Source of the DNA: Emiliania huxleyi CCMP1516
Taxonomy: Eukaryota; Haptophyta; Isochrysidales; Noelaerhabdaceae
NCBI RefSeq assembly: GCF_000372725.1
Contig: NW_005201851.1
Location: 415,390-479,389 of the forward strand
Direction of reading: 5' to 3'
DNA: 64,000 bases
The translations under genes and the position numbers were made by a program. Of this stretch, positions 1 to 9,455 are shown piece by piece. Position 1 is the first letter of the stretch, and the number at the start of each line of letters is the position of its first letter. Below the pieces are notes generated by a model, which saw only the letters and a program-made list of their open reading frames with translations, made no database searches and was not told the DNA's origin.

Positions 1-210
1 CTTGATCTTGGCGTTGGTGCCACTCGCCTCACGCAGGTCCTGCCGGCTATTCAGCTTGTTGATCTCCGAATGCAGCGCCTTTGGGTCCGCCTTGTACTGC
101 GCCTCCTTGCGCTCGTCGCGTTGCTTCTTGATCTTGGCGGCGAGCTTCTTCTTCTCCTCCTTGCGGTGCGCCGAGACGGGGTCCATCGCGAGCTTGTCCT
201 TCTTGCCCAT
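1..210 (-). CDS. WBP11-like splicing factor, N-terminal part (runs off window)
   Basis: The minus strand is open from an ATG at 210 to the window edge. It encodes a very basic, lysine/arginine-rich N-terminus starting MGKKDKLAMDPVSAHRKEEK, then KIKKQRDERKEAQYKADPKA and a helix ending NKLNSRQDLREASG. The order (short basic start, an HRKEEKKK block where WBP11 proteins have a K/R-rich RKE block, then a D-P-K-x-L/I helix) resembles the Pfam Wbp11 N-terminal domain. Known members are nuclear proteins that bind WW-domain partners in the spliceosome. Only 70 residues are visible, so the proline-rich C-terminus typical of the family cannot be checked. The gene is divergent from the F-box gene at 372, with 161 bp between start codons. 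Confidence 0.6.
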   Translation of the reverse strand, partial: MGKKDKLAMDPVSAHRKEEKKKLAAKIKKQRDERKEAQYKADPKALHSEINKLNSRQDLREASGTNAKIK

Positions 211-371
211 GGCTCTCTGCGGATCGCTCGGTGCGAGGTGTGCGGCCGGCAGGCAGCAAAAAAGACTTTTTAATGCGCGTCTCTTTTCTTTTCGCAGGCG
301 GCGGCGCGGCAAATCCCGCGGGGTGGGCAGCGATTTCGGGCCTGGGGTTGTGCGTTTGAGTGAGCCAGCCG
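211..371. promoter_or_regulatory. Shared divergent promoter region
   Basis: Only 161 bp separate the start codons of two divergent genes, so the core promoters must overlap. No TATA box is obvious. Positions about 331-358 match a dispersed repeat also seen near 25218-25250 (GATTTCGGG, then GGGGTTGTGCGTTT). This places a mobile or duplicated segment in the 5' leader of the F-box gene. Confidence 0.35.
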
Positions 372-1619
372 ATGGAGAGCGCGGCAGATTATTCGCCGCT
401 TGTGCTTGAGGACCCCGACCTGCTCTGCACAATCCTCGCGCAGCTCCCGGACGCGCACGCACTCGTTGCGGCGGCAGCGGTCGCACGGCTGTGGCGCGTT
501 CAGGGCCGCGACGACCGCGTGTGGCGCGCCCTCTACCGCAAGGTCTGGGGTCCGCGGGTGGGGTCGGCGGAGCCGCCGCTGCGCGACGTCCGCGTGGGCT
601 GTTTCGTCGAGCTCTCCGGGCTGACTGCGAGGCCAGACCTGAACGGTCGGGTGGCGCAGGTGTTGGACAATGAGGCGGACGGGACGTGGAGAGTCAAACC
701 CGTGAATCTCGTCGCGTGGGAACGGTACCTTCGAGATCAGATCGAGGTGATGACCCGCGCTTATTCCCTCCCTCCCCTGTTTGGAGAGACCCTCAGCGCA
801 GAAGACTACGCCGCCTCAACTCTTGACGAGGAAGCGCTCCACGTGCAGCCGCAGAATTTGCACGGACAGTGGCGGCTTCGCTTCCGACGCCGCCACACTG
901 GCTTCGAGTTTGTAAACCTGCTGGGCGGATCGGGGCAGGTGCAGGTCGACGAACACGGCTTCTCGACGGCCGTCGGCCTACAGACCTTGACGTACAGACA
1001 CCATGGTCTCGTGCTGCGCGGCCGCCGCCCGCTCCAGTTTATCGAGGACGAGCTCGCGTACTTTGAGGTCTCCACGAGCGCCTCTTCGGTCGGCGTCACG
1101 GTCGGCTCGGCGTACGATGGACAGCGTGCACTGCACATCGGCTGGCGGAGCACGGCGTACGGCTACCACAGCGATGACGGCGCGAAGTGGCGCCACGACG
1201 CGGTCGCGGGCCCTCGCACGAACGGCGCGATCATGAACGGCGTCACCTTCGGTGAGCCCTTCGGGGGCCACCGCGGCTCAGCGGTCGACACGGTGGGCTG
1301 CGGGCTCGACCTACGCCGCCGCTCCGTCTTCTTCACAAAGAATGGCAAGCTGCAGGGCACTGCCTTTGAGAACTGCTGCCTGTCCCGACTTTGCCCCCGA
1401 CTTTACCCGACGGTGGCGCTGCACGAGGACGGTGACCGCTGCCGCTTCAACTTCGGAGCAGAGCCCTTCCTCTTCGACATCGCTGCGTTTGCGGTGAGCG
1501 ACGCGCGGTCGGCCGGCGTGATTGGCGGCGGCGAGCTCCCGACGCCGGAGACCGAGGACGACGGCTCGGACGACGACGACTCGGACGACGATGACTCGGA
1601 CGACTCCGACGACGAGTAG
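372..1619 (+). CDS. F-box and SPRY domain protein
   Basis: Single-exon gene of 415 codons. I chose the ATG at 372 because the upstream in-frame start is only a GTG. Residues about 10-55 form an F-box (LLCTILAQLPDAHALVAAAA, then WRVQ...VWRALYRKVWG). Residues about 70-100 contain a VELSGLTARPDLNGRVAQV segment, a short motif common in algal MYND/ankyrin proteins. Residues about 165-370 read as a B30.2/SPRY fold (TNGAIMNGVTFGEPFGG, GCGLDLRRRSVFFTKNGKLQ, LYPTVALHEDGDRCRFNFG). The tail is an acidic Asp/Ser run. F-box proteins of this type recruit substrates to SCF ubiquitin ligases, with the SPRY domain as the likely substrate-binding part. That role is inferred from the domains. The substrate is unknown. 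Confidence 0.75.
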   Translation: MESAADYSPLVLEDPDLLCTILAQLPDAHALVAAAAVARLWRVQGRDDRVWRALYRKVWGPRVGSAEPPLRDVRVGCFVELSGLTARPDLNGRVAQVLDNEADGTWRVKPVNLVAWERYLRDQIEVMTRAYSLPPLFGETLSAEDYAASTLDEEALHVQPQNLHGQWRLRFRRRHTGFEFVNLLGGSGQVQVDEHGFSTAVGLQTLTYRHHGLVLRGRRPLQFIEDELAYFEVSTSASSVGVTVGSAYDGQRALHIGWRSTAYGYHSDDGAKWRHDAVAGPRTNGAIMNGVTFGEPFGGHRGSAVDTVGCGLDLRRRSVFFTKNGKLQGTAFENCCLSRLCPRLYPTVALHEDGDRCRFNFGAEPFLFDIAAFAVSDARSAGVIGGGELPTPETEDDGSDDDDSDDDDSDDSDDE

Positions 1620-1931
1620 TCGCTCGCACCCGCGACAGAACGGAGGTGGGAGGGCGCCCCGCGTTGGCTGGGCCGCGCTGCGCCAAGGCGGCGGAGTGCA
1701 CTCTACAAGTACACGCTCGAGCTCGGCGTCCTCCTCCTTCATCCTCTGCTACGTCGCCACGTACGCGTTGCACGACGTGTCGACGTCGCACGCTTGCTCG
1801 GCCGCCAACCCAAGCAGCCGCCGCCGCCGCATTCGCAGCTCTGCTGAGGGTGCACGGGGAGGCCGCTGGCGCTTGGGCCGGAGCCCCGACCGCTTTCAAA
1901 GCTACTAGTTAGCTGCGCCGGGAGGTCCACA

Positions 1932-3732
1932 CGTCTGGGGGGGCGACCCCCCCATCTTTGTTTACCGAATGCGTCTCTGGATTAGAGTGCGTCTAGTAGG
2001 CCTCCTACTTAGACGCTCGCTGTCCTCGGTATGCTCGAGCATCCTAAGATGCGCGAGTCTATATTAGTTGCTCCGCGCATCCCGAATTGCTCGCGGCATC
2101 TCCGATTGGCGTTGCTGTCTCAAAAGACGCGCCGTGCATACTGTGAACAGCGCGTGTCTCAGAAGACGCGCGCATATTTTGAACAGCGTGTGGATCTCAA
2201 GAAATACACGCACGTATAAAAACAAAAAAGAAAACGAAAACTCGGTGTGGCGAGCGCTGCGCGGCGGGCCGTGCCCCCGGCTGTGCGCCGCGGCTGCTGC
2301 GCTACTACTCGCACAGCCGCGGCGCGCCCACCCGAGCACTCGTGGGTGGGCGCCCTATAGCCTCTCCGCGCAACGTGCTGGGGCACGGACAGCGGCTCTC
2401 ACGTGTGGCAGCGGCAGCAGGCCCACCGCTGCACCGACTCACACTGAACAGCACGCACAGGACACAGTCACAGAACACTGCCCCTGACGCCACTCACGGC
2501 CACGGGCTACTCAGACTTGGACACAGGCACCTCGCTTAGCACTCCGTGCACGTGGCTGCCGGTTGCCGTCACCAGCGCCGCTTCCTGCCCAGATCAAACA
2601 CCTGCGACGTGGCGGAGGCGATGAGCGGCCCGCGGTCGCCGTGAGAGCGCGCGTGGTGGGCGACGGCTCACCGATCGAGCGGAAGCGGTCACGCTGTGGG
2701 GGCGGCGGAAGCGGTCACGCTGTGGGGGCGGCGGCGAGGCGGGCAAGCCACCCGCAGATCCCCAGAAGGACGCCGTCGCGAGGTCGAGGGCGGGCGGCGG
2801 GGGCGGCGAGAGCGAGGCGCGAGGCGCGAGGCGGTGTTGGCGGCGGCGGTGGCGCGGGCGGCGGCGGTCACGGAGCGGGGGCGAGAGGGTGGTGGCGAGC
2901 AAGACACCCGTGCGCGCTGCGCGGTCGCCGTTCTGACTCACATGCCTGCGGACAGCGCCGACGGGTGGTGAGGAGGGCGGCGAGCCGGCGGGCACGGTGT
3001 GCGCGCGGTCGCCGCGCGCTGGTGGGCGACAGCTCACCGAGTCGGGATGCCCGGTCCCTCAAATCGCCAAGTCAAACAAGAAAAACCGCGCAGGTGGCCG
3101 ACTCTCGGAAGTACGCTGTCTTCCGTGTCTAGGCGCACGCCCACGCCCTCAGCCTCGAACTGGCCCCGCTACCTGCCGCGCAAACTGGTTGGTGGGGGGG
3201 GGAGGCGGCGTCGCCGTCGGATCGTCGTAAGCAGTGCATGCAACTTTGGTCTTTGCGCCCAGAGCTCGTGGCGCGAGCAGATGCATGCGCGGTGCTGAGA
3301 ACCTGGTTCTCCAGGAGGGGCAGGCCGCGAGGAGAGACCTCACACGAGCACTCAAGGCAGGGCCCCCAGGGGGTGCCGAGAGATCACACCGCCTTTTCGT
3401 GCTCCCTGGCTCCCTGCTCCCCCCTCGGTGCCCGGTGCACCCGACACACGGTGTCTCCTGAGACGCTTCCCTGTCCAAGTATAGTAAAATGTGATCTAGT
3501 ATGCAAGTGCCATCTCAGAACAGCTGTGCATCTATAGATGCTTGTGGCGTCTAAGATGGAACGCGTAACAAAAGACACGGCGCGGCTATCTCCAGGACAG
3601 CCATCGCATCCTAGAATGCCCTGTGTACCCGAGACACATGGTATCTTTGAGATGAAAAGTGCGTCCTAGAATGCGTTTTTGCATTCTAGGACGCATCGGT
3701 AAACAAAGATGGGGGGGTCGCCCCCCCAGACG
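1932..3732. mobile_element. 1.8-kb non-autonomous TIR element
   Basis: Positions 1932-1975 and 3690-3732 are inverted copies of each other, about 44 bp with one indel. They contain CGTCTGGGGGGGCGACCCC and ATCTTTGTTTACCG. The outer half of each arm is itself a G7/C7 palindrome. Both ends are flanked by the trinucleotide ACA (1929-1931 and 3733-3735), consistent with a 3-bp target duplication. Next to both ends lie many short near-palindromes of the type CATCCTAGAATGC or GCATCTATAGATGC (about 2040-2200 and 3440-3685). These resemble subterminal transposase-binding arrays. The interior has a strong hairpin near 2284-2330 (GCCGCGGCTG and CAGCCGCGGC) and a 27-bp tandem duplication at 2681-2733. 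I recognise no transposase, so it is probably mobilised in trans. The superfamily is uncertain. Confidence 0.6.
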
Positions 3733-4010
3733 ACAGCGCCCAGGCCGCAATTTCCCGCAAGACCTCGACCTGCTCTCGTCCTGCTGCTGCGAGCCTGCGT
3801 GCTGGGGTCGAGCTGCGGGCTGCCGTCTTGTGCCGACCGCGACCGGGGGGCGGGGGGTCGGAGTGGTGTTTTGATGCAATGAATATAGGGACTTGTGATA
3901 TACAATGAAAGGGATTCGGAAGAAGCGCGACGTCCGACGACCTCACGGACCTGATTGCTGACATTAACTGCTCCACACACACGATGCTCAGACCCCGGGG
4001 GCCTGGGAAA

Positions 4011-4974
4011 TTACACCGCCTTGTCCTGCCGGGGTGGCGCGGGGCGACTGGCGCGGAGAGCGAGGGCGAGCGTGACGAGCCGCTCGACGAGTTCGCCTGC
4101 AGCAGAGGGCAAACGCGGTGTGTGCCGCGGAGACGCGGGCGGGGGCGGGGGGACGCGCGCTGAGCACACCGACGCGTCCGACCCAGCGCGAGTCGGGCAG
4201 CAGATCGCCCGTGGCGGCATCGAAGCATGGCTCCTCGAAGCGGCGGATCGCAACCTCGGGCGCGTTGACAAAGGTGACGTCGATGAACGACCCGATCTGA
4301 CGCAGCGCCTGCTGCCCCCGCACGCCGCCGCCGCCGCCGCCCGACGAGAGGATGGCGCCCGCCTTGCCCGCCCAGAGGTTGCCTTGCGTCGGCACGCGGG
4401 AGGCCCAATCGATGGCATTCTTCAGCGCCGCAGAGATCGAGTAGTTGTGCTCTGGGCAGGCAAAGAGCACCGCGTCGGCCGAGCTGACGGCGGCGCGCCA
4501 GCTGCTGACGGCTCCTCGTGTCGATCCGCCCGCCTCGTCGAGGTCCTGCGAGTAGAGCGGCAGGTCGCCTGCTCACACAGAGCCGCGGTGAGACGCCCTC
4601 GACTGCGGCCCTCCCGCGGGGAGGAGAGCAGCAGGTGTACCGATGGTGGCGAGACGCAGCTCCACGCCGCGCTGCCGCGCCGCCACCGCCGCAACACGCA
4701 GCAAGCCAGCGTTGGTGGAGGCGGCGCGCAGCGAGCCGCAGACGCCCAAGAGCACGAGCGGAGGCCAGGCATCCGGCAGCGGCAGCGTGTCCGGCGGCGC
4801 AGAGGCCGGCGCGGCGGCGGGAGGCTTGGCGGCCTCCGGGTTGCGCTTTTGCGGCCGCTGCTCAGAGCGCCGCGCCTGAGGCGGGAGGCCGGGTCGGAGA
4901 TCGGAGCACCGCAATCGGCGGGAGTCTTGTGCGTGTGTGTGTGTGCGTGTGTGTGTGTGTGTGCGTGCGTGCAT
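4011..4974 (-). CDS. NAD(P)H-dependent FMN reductase-like protein (flavodoxin fold)
   Basis: Three exons are visible. The first has LLGVCGSLRAASTNAGLL and VELRLATI, the phosphate-binding start of the NADPH-dependent FMN reductase family. An intron (about 4575-4643) leads to DLPLYSQDLDEAG and then LFACPEHNYSISAALKNAID WAS, the family's FMN-loop motif with the conserved N-A-I-D-W. A final exon (4011 to about 4094) gives ELVERLVTLALALR and a TAA stop. Known relatives (SsuE/azoreductase/chromate reductase type) reduce FMN or quinones in the cytosol. The true start is uncertain: the frame is open up to an ATG at 4974, but that stretch is the translated (GT)n tract, so a 5' exon or a start nearer 4880 is likely. 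Introns appear to be GT-AG. Confidence 0.65.
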
Positions 4975-5040
4975 GCGTGCGTGCGTGCGTGCGTGTGTGT
5001 GTGCGTGTGTGCATGTGTGTGTGTGCGGGCGCTTGTGGGT
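4929..5040. repeat. (GT)n/(GTGC)n microsatellite
   Basis: An alternating purine-pyrimidine tract of GTGTGTGCGTGTG and GTGCGTGC blocks, about 110 bp long. It lies at the 5' edge of the FMN reductase gene, either in an intron or upstream of the real start. Such tracts can adopt Z-DNA. Confidence 0.9.
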
Positions 5041-5179
5041 GCGTGGGAGGTGGGGGGCGCCGGCGCCTTGTGACGGATCGCTATCGTGCCCGACCCTACC
5101 ACGGCACCCGTCACGCGAGCGGCGGCCGCGGCCGCCGCAGCAAACGAGGGCGACCTCGGCCGCTCGATCGGCGTCTCGC

Positions 5180-6891
5180 TCACCTAGCGCACGGGCGGGC
5201 GAGGCGCGGAGATGCTGCCGGGCGGGCGCCAGGCCTTTGCCTTTGGGGCCCGCGGCGAGAGGGAGGCTGGCGTGGCGACACGCGGGGCAGAGGAAGTGGA
5301 GGCGAGGAGGTGGGAGGAGCTGGCGGGTGCGAGAGAGGAGGGCGGTGTTGTGAGGAGATGGTGAGGAGGAGGTGGTGAGGAGGTGGTGAGGTGGGGAGGG
5401 GGCGGGGAGGGGGCGGGGAGGGGGCGGGGAGGGGGCGGGGAGTCACCTCGCTCGCGTCGCAAGAGACGCTCAGCTCGCGAGTCAGCTCGCGAGGCGTATG
5501 CGGCGAGCCGGTCCCGTTGGTCGTGTCTCCCACCGCCGCCGCGCCCGCGCCGTTGGGCGCCCACGGCGGCGGCTTGGCTCCGCGGTACATGGAGGGGGAA
5601 GGAAGGGGCGACTTGTCAAAGTCCTTCGAGCGGCCGCGCGAGCGGCGCGACTTGGGCGACTGCTTCGTCGGCGACGAGGCGCCCGACCGGCTTCGAAAGG
5701 ACGCCGCCTATCGGAAGGCTCGGAGCAGGCTGCAGGAGGTCGCAAGACAAGTCCCGACCGGCCGTGCAGCGACGCCGCCGGCTTTGGCGAGCCGTTCGGC
5801 GGCGCGGAGCTCTTGGAGGTTGGCGTCGCCGGCCTGGCGCGCGCCGCGGCGCCCGAGGCCGCGCCATCTCCCGAGGCAGCCCTCTCTGGCGCCTGTGCTG
5901 CTGGCTCTGCGGCTGCTGGCTCTGCGGCTGCCGCCGAGGAGAGGAGGCTCGAGGATGAGCCCCCCGTCCCAAAGTCGTACTTGCCTCCTCCGGCGCGCAT
6001 GGTCTGCATGAAGTGGGGCTTGCAGTAGACTCCGCCGGACAGGTCCATGCACCTGCGGCGCGACAGAGCGAGGCGGGCAGCGGGGAGGGGAGTGAGAGGA
6101 CGGGGCGAGGGGAGGGTCGCGAGCCACACGCTGGGAGGGCGGTCCAGGCAACCGCGGCGGTGGTGGCGGCGCGTGCTCGCGCGCGGTCGGACGTGTTCGC
6201 GCGTGGGGGGCCGGCCGCGCCAGTTGGAGGGCGAGAGCTTGATGTTGCACTCGATGCAGCGGAAGCAGGTGTTGTGGAAGACCTGATCCTTGGCGCTCAC
6301 GCGCTCGGCCGCGTACACGGTCTTGTTGCAGCGCGTACACTTCTCGCCGCCGCCGCCGAACCGGCCGAACGACGAAGAGCGCATGATCTTGGAGCCGGAG
6401 CGCGGCGCCGGCGAGGCGGTGGCCGGAGCCGGGACGGGAGTGCACACCGGAGCCGGTCCCGGAGTCGGTGCGGGAGAGGACACGTGTGCAGGCGATCGAG
6501 TCTCGCCGTGGGCGGTGGCCGGAGCGAGCGGCCTCTGCGGCGTCGCGGCCGCCTTACCGTTGCTGCTGTCGCTTCGGCGCGGCGTGGACGGCGGTGACCG
6601 TTCCGATTCGGTGTTGACAGTCAGAGTGCCGCCAGACGTCTTGAGCGCCTGCATGAAGTGCGGCTTGCACCACAGCCCGCCGCACGGGTCCATGCACCAG
6701 GACGACAGCGTGAGCTTCACGTTGCACTCCTTGCACCGAAAGCACGCGACGTGGAAGATCTTGTCCTGCGCGACCGCCCTCTCCGCCACGTACACCGTCT
6801 TGGCGCAGAGCGCGCACTTCTCGCCGCCGCCGCCGTAGCGGCCGAACGAAGAGGAGCGGCGCACCAGCGCGGGCCTCTCGTTCTCGGACAT
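5180..6891 (-). CDS. Two-LIM-domain protein
   Basis: The start MSENERPALVRRSSSFGRYG is at 6891. LIM 1 (residues about 24-78) has CALC, HVACFRCKECN, WCMDPCGGLWCKPHF. A Ser/Pro/Thr linker follows, then a repeat of the leader (RSSSFGRFGGGGEKCTRC) and LIM 2 with CTRC, HNTCFRCIECN and, after an intron, WCMDLSGGVYCKPHF. That intron begins GC after AACTG (near 6227) and ends CGCCGCAG (near 6045). GC-AG splicing restores W-C-M-D exactly as in LIM 1. The tail is Ala-rich. A further intron (about 5690-5760) probably leads to SRRSRGRSKDFDKSPLPSPS. The 3' end is uncertain, and the stop at 5180 is only the limit of the last open frame. LIM domains bind proteins, often linking actin and nuclear factors. 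The two RSSSFGR-LIM units look like an internal duplication. Confidence 0.75.
5270..5450. repeat. G-rich GGGGAGGGGGCG and GAGGAGGTG repeats
   Basis: Low-complexity purine-rich sequence with repeated GGAGGTGGTGAG and then at least four GGGGAGGGGGCG units at 5390-5443. It lies between or within the 3' end of the LIM gene and the 5' region of the FMN reductase gene. It has G-quadruplex potential. Confidence 0.85.
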
Positions 6892-8047
6892 TTGTAACCC
6901 ACAGCTACACAGCGCCTAGTTCCTACCAAAAGGTGCATGCAAAAGAAAATCGTCGTGGCCACGCATCATGCTGCGCATTGGCGAGCAATCGCGTAACGGA
7001 GGGCTGCGATCCAGGCTGCGTCTTATTTGGGCCGCCTTTTGGCGACTTCTTGCGCCTCCCTTTCTCTCTTGCCTTTTTTTTTAGAGCGCCTTCGTTGTTA
7101 ATAGTACAAGCCCAATGGTCCCTTGCAAGCGGTCCCTTGTCGCAGTCGCACACACGCACACGCCGCGCCGCACCGCGCGCCCGCCCGCTGCCCCGCCCAG
7201 GCGGGAAAGAGATGAGCTTTTTTTCCATGCGGATGTGACCGCGCGAGGTGGCATGAAGGTTGCTGCGAGAATCAGACGACCTGGTCCTTTTTCGGGGTTA
7301 TCAGGCACATAAGGGCGGCGAGGGTGTGATGCTGATGGCTGACGCCTCCGCCCGGCTCTGCGCGTCTGCTGGAGTGCCTTGGCGACGCTGGTGACGTCGG
7401 AGTGACCCGGCACCTGCTTGTGGTGTGGGGTCTTACACAGTGCTTGACATAAGAGGGCGATCTGTCCTGATCCCAGGACTGATGGTGATGCTTGGTAGCT
7501 ACCCACATTCGCTTCACTCGACCAACAGACCCACCCTCGGCGGTGGCCGCCGCAACCTCTTGATAATAATTTAAATGATAAGTCACGAAGCAGCCATCGT
7601 AGAGAGTGGCACGAAAGAGTGCAAGCCCCCCCCCCCCCCCCCGGGGGGCCATGCTTTTGACGGATTCTGAGCACTTGCGCGAGACCTTGGAGCCCTTGGA
7701 GTGCAATTATCAACCGCACATCCAGGGCCGGGGAGCTCAGAAGCGCCAGACCGAATTTTTTTACGGGGTGCCGTTGGCGCGTTGTCGCCTTCCGCGTTTT
7801 CCCTCCTCTCCAGCGTGTCTTCGATGGGCTGGGCAGCGACGACAACCATCATTTCGGCGCCCGAGGCGGCTGCCAAACGCGCGTGGACGACCCTCCAGAG
7901 CAATTTCGAAAGCTACAGAGAAGGCGAATGCGGTTCCTATGAGTTGGATGCGGGCCTCGCTATGGGCAAGGGGCAGGTGCGCAGACACTGAGCAAGACGG
8001 GTCCTCACTGCGGCTATTCTGACCCGCTACTGGAGGAGCTCAGCGCC
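6892..8047. other. Intergenic stretch, no gene recognised
   Basis: Both strands have only short open frames without recognisable domains. Its main marks are a C17 run next to G6 at 7626-7648 and a T-rich patch near 7074-7083. It separates two divergently transcribed genes (LIM on minus, CCCH on plus) and should hold both promoters. Confidence 0.6.
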
Positions 8048-9070
8048 ATGCGGCACGTCGGCAGCAAACTTGGCCTTTTCGCCCGCGGCGATATACCATC
8101 GGTCGCGAGTCAGCCACCAGATCCACGGGTCCAGCTCCTCTCTGCAGATGAAGACGAGGGCTTCCACTACTGGTGGATGGCGCCTGCGAGCGCCTTGCTG
8201 GAGTCCGGTGGCAGCACGTCCGCCGCTTCGCAGCCCGGTGCAATTAGTCTGGCTTGCATCAAATGTGGCGCAAGCGTGCACCTGCGGGGTGCACAGTTTT
8301 GTGGCACCTGCGGCGAGCGGCTTCCGTCGACCAGCGAAGACGCGGGACGCACCGGCCTCCTCGTCCGTCTCCGCCGCGAGCTCGGCCAGGCAATGCAAGC
8401 GGTCAGCTACGCGCAGCCGGGGGTGCGCCAGGTGGATGGCACGTCTGGTATGCTCTTCAAGCACAACGGGCCACACAGGCGGCGCGCCGACGAGTACGCG
8501 TTGCCAGTGCGCCAGCAGCTCGCCACGGCGCTGGACGCCCTCAGCAAGCCCGTCGCACAGCCTGCACAGGGCAACGAGCTCAGCTCGTCCATCAAAGCGG
8601 CCCGCGCCGCCCTGCGCGCGTGGGACTCGCGCGACGACGAGCTGGAGGAACGGCGGCGGGGTCGGGACTTTGGCGGCGCCTATGGCGACGATGATCCCGA
8701 CGACCCCGACGACGATGAGGACGACTGCTACGGCTACGGCGGCGGCAGAGTCTGTTTCCAATTCCGCGACCAGGGATGGTGCAGCTACGGCTCGAGCTGC
8801 AGATACCGCCACCCGCGCTACCCGGCCGGCTGCCGCCGGGACTGCCTCGATTGTGGCTTCGCCGTGCGGCAGGCACTCAAGCTCTGCTCGGAGCACCTTG
8901 GTGAGGTGGAGGATGCGCTACAGATTGTCCGGCAGCCTTTCGTCTCCGATGGCGAGATGATTGCGGCCGCCGCCCAGCGCGAGCAGGTGGCCGGCGTCGC
9001 CGGTTTCCTTACGCGTGCGGCGGCTCTAGGCCATTTTGTTCTCATCAACCACGACAACGAAGGCTGCTGA
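8048..9070 (+). CDS. Zinc-ribbon and CCCH zinc-finger protein
   Basis: Single exon, 340 residues, ATG at 8048. Residues about 74-96 form a zinc ribbon (CIKCGASVHLRGAQFCGTCG). A Lys/Arg-poor helical middle follows, then an acidic run (DDDPDDPDDDEDD). Near residue 237 there is a canonical C-x8-C-x5-C-x3-H finger (CFQFRDQGWCSYGSSCRYRH). The C-terminus is helical and ends NHDNEGC. CCCH fingers usually bind single-stranded RNA, so a role in RNA binding is inferred. Combining a DZR-type ribbon with one CCCH finger is not a family I can name. Confidence 0.7.
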   Translation: MRHVGSKLGLFARGDIPSVASQPPDPRVQLLSADEDEGFHYWWMAPASALLESGGSTSAASQPGAISLACIKCGASVHLRGAQFCGTCGERLPSTSEDAGRTGLLVRLRRELGQAMQAVSYAQPGVRQVDGTSGMLFKHNGPHRRRADEYALPVRQQLATALDALSKPVAQPAQGNELSSSIKAARAALRAWDSRDDELEERRRGRDFGGAYGDDDPDDPDDDEDDCYGYGGGRVCFQFRDQGWCSYGSSCRYRHPRYPAGCRRDCLDCGFAVRQALKLCSEHLGEVEDALQIVRQPFVSDGEMIAAAAQREQVAGVAGFLTRAAALGHFVLINHDNEGC

Positions 9071-9455
9071 GATCAGTGTGCCTGCTGAGAGCGAAGGGCC
9101 GTGCGTCTGTGCGAGGATCAGGTGGGAGCGGGCGGAACGCTGATGTGAACTTCTTTTTCTACGGCGCCCGTGGTGTTACCTGTGTGAGACAAGTGTGTGC
9201 GTGTGTGTTGGCCTGTTGCACTCTCTGTTCCCAGTTTTCTAATTGGCGAAGTTTCATGCAATAGCTTAAAAAATCTTACATGTTACAAAATAAAACTAAA
9301 TAAGGGACCGGTGGGCGGTGCAACCACACGGGTTTGGGGTTTGGCTCCGGAGTGCCCCACCCGCTCCCAGCGCGGCGTGTGCCTTCCTTCAGCGGCTGTT
9401 CACCGGCATGGGATCTGTGGAAGCTTCGATCGATCCGCTGTTCCGCGGCGACGAC
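9071..9455. other. Convergent 3' flanks
   Basis: This lies between the stops of two convergent genes. It includes an A/T-rich patch at 9235-9305 (AAATAAAACTAAATAAG) that could serve as a polyadenylation region. I see no gene in it. Confidence 0.5.

Noticed and set aside
3686-4576. Arg-rich 296-residue frame on the minus strand
   Set aside because: It overlaps the FMN reductase exons in another frame and has no conserved pattern.
5180-5183. Start of the FMN reductase gene at 5183 (SETPIERPRSPSF frame)
   Set aside because: The first codon is GTG inside GTGAGC, which looks more like a splice donor. The frame runs into the GT microsatellite.
7081-7903. Frames flanking the poly-C run as coding
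   Set aside because: They continue through a C17 homopolymer and show no domain. Probably chance.
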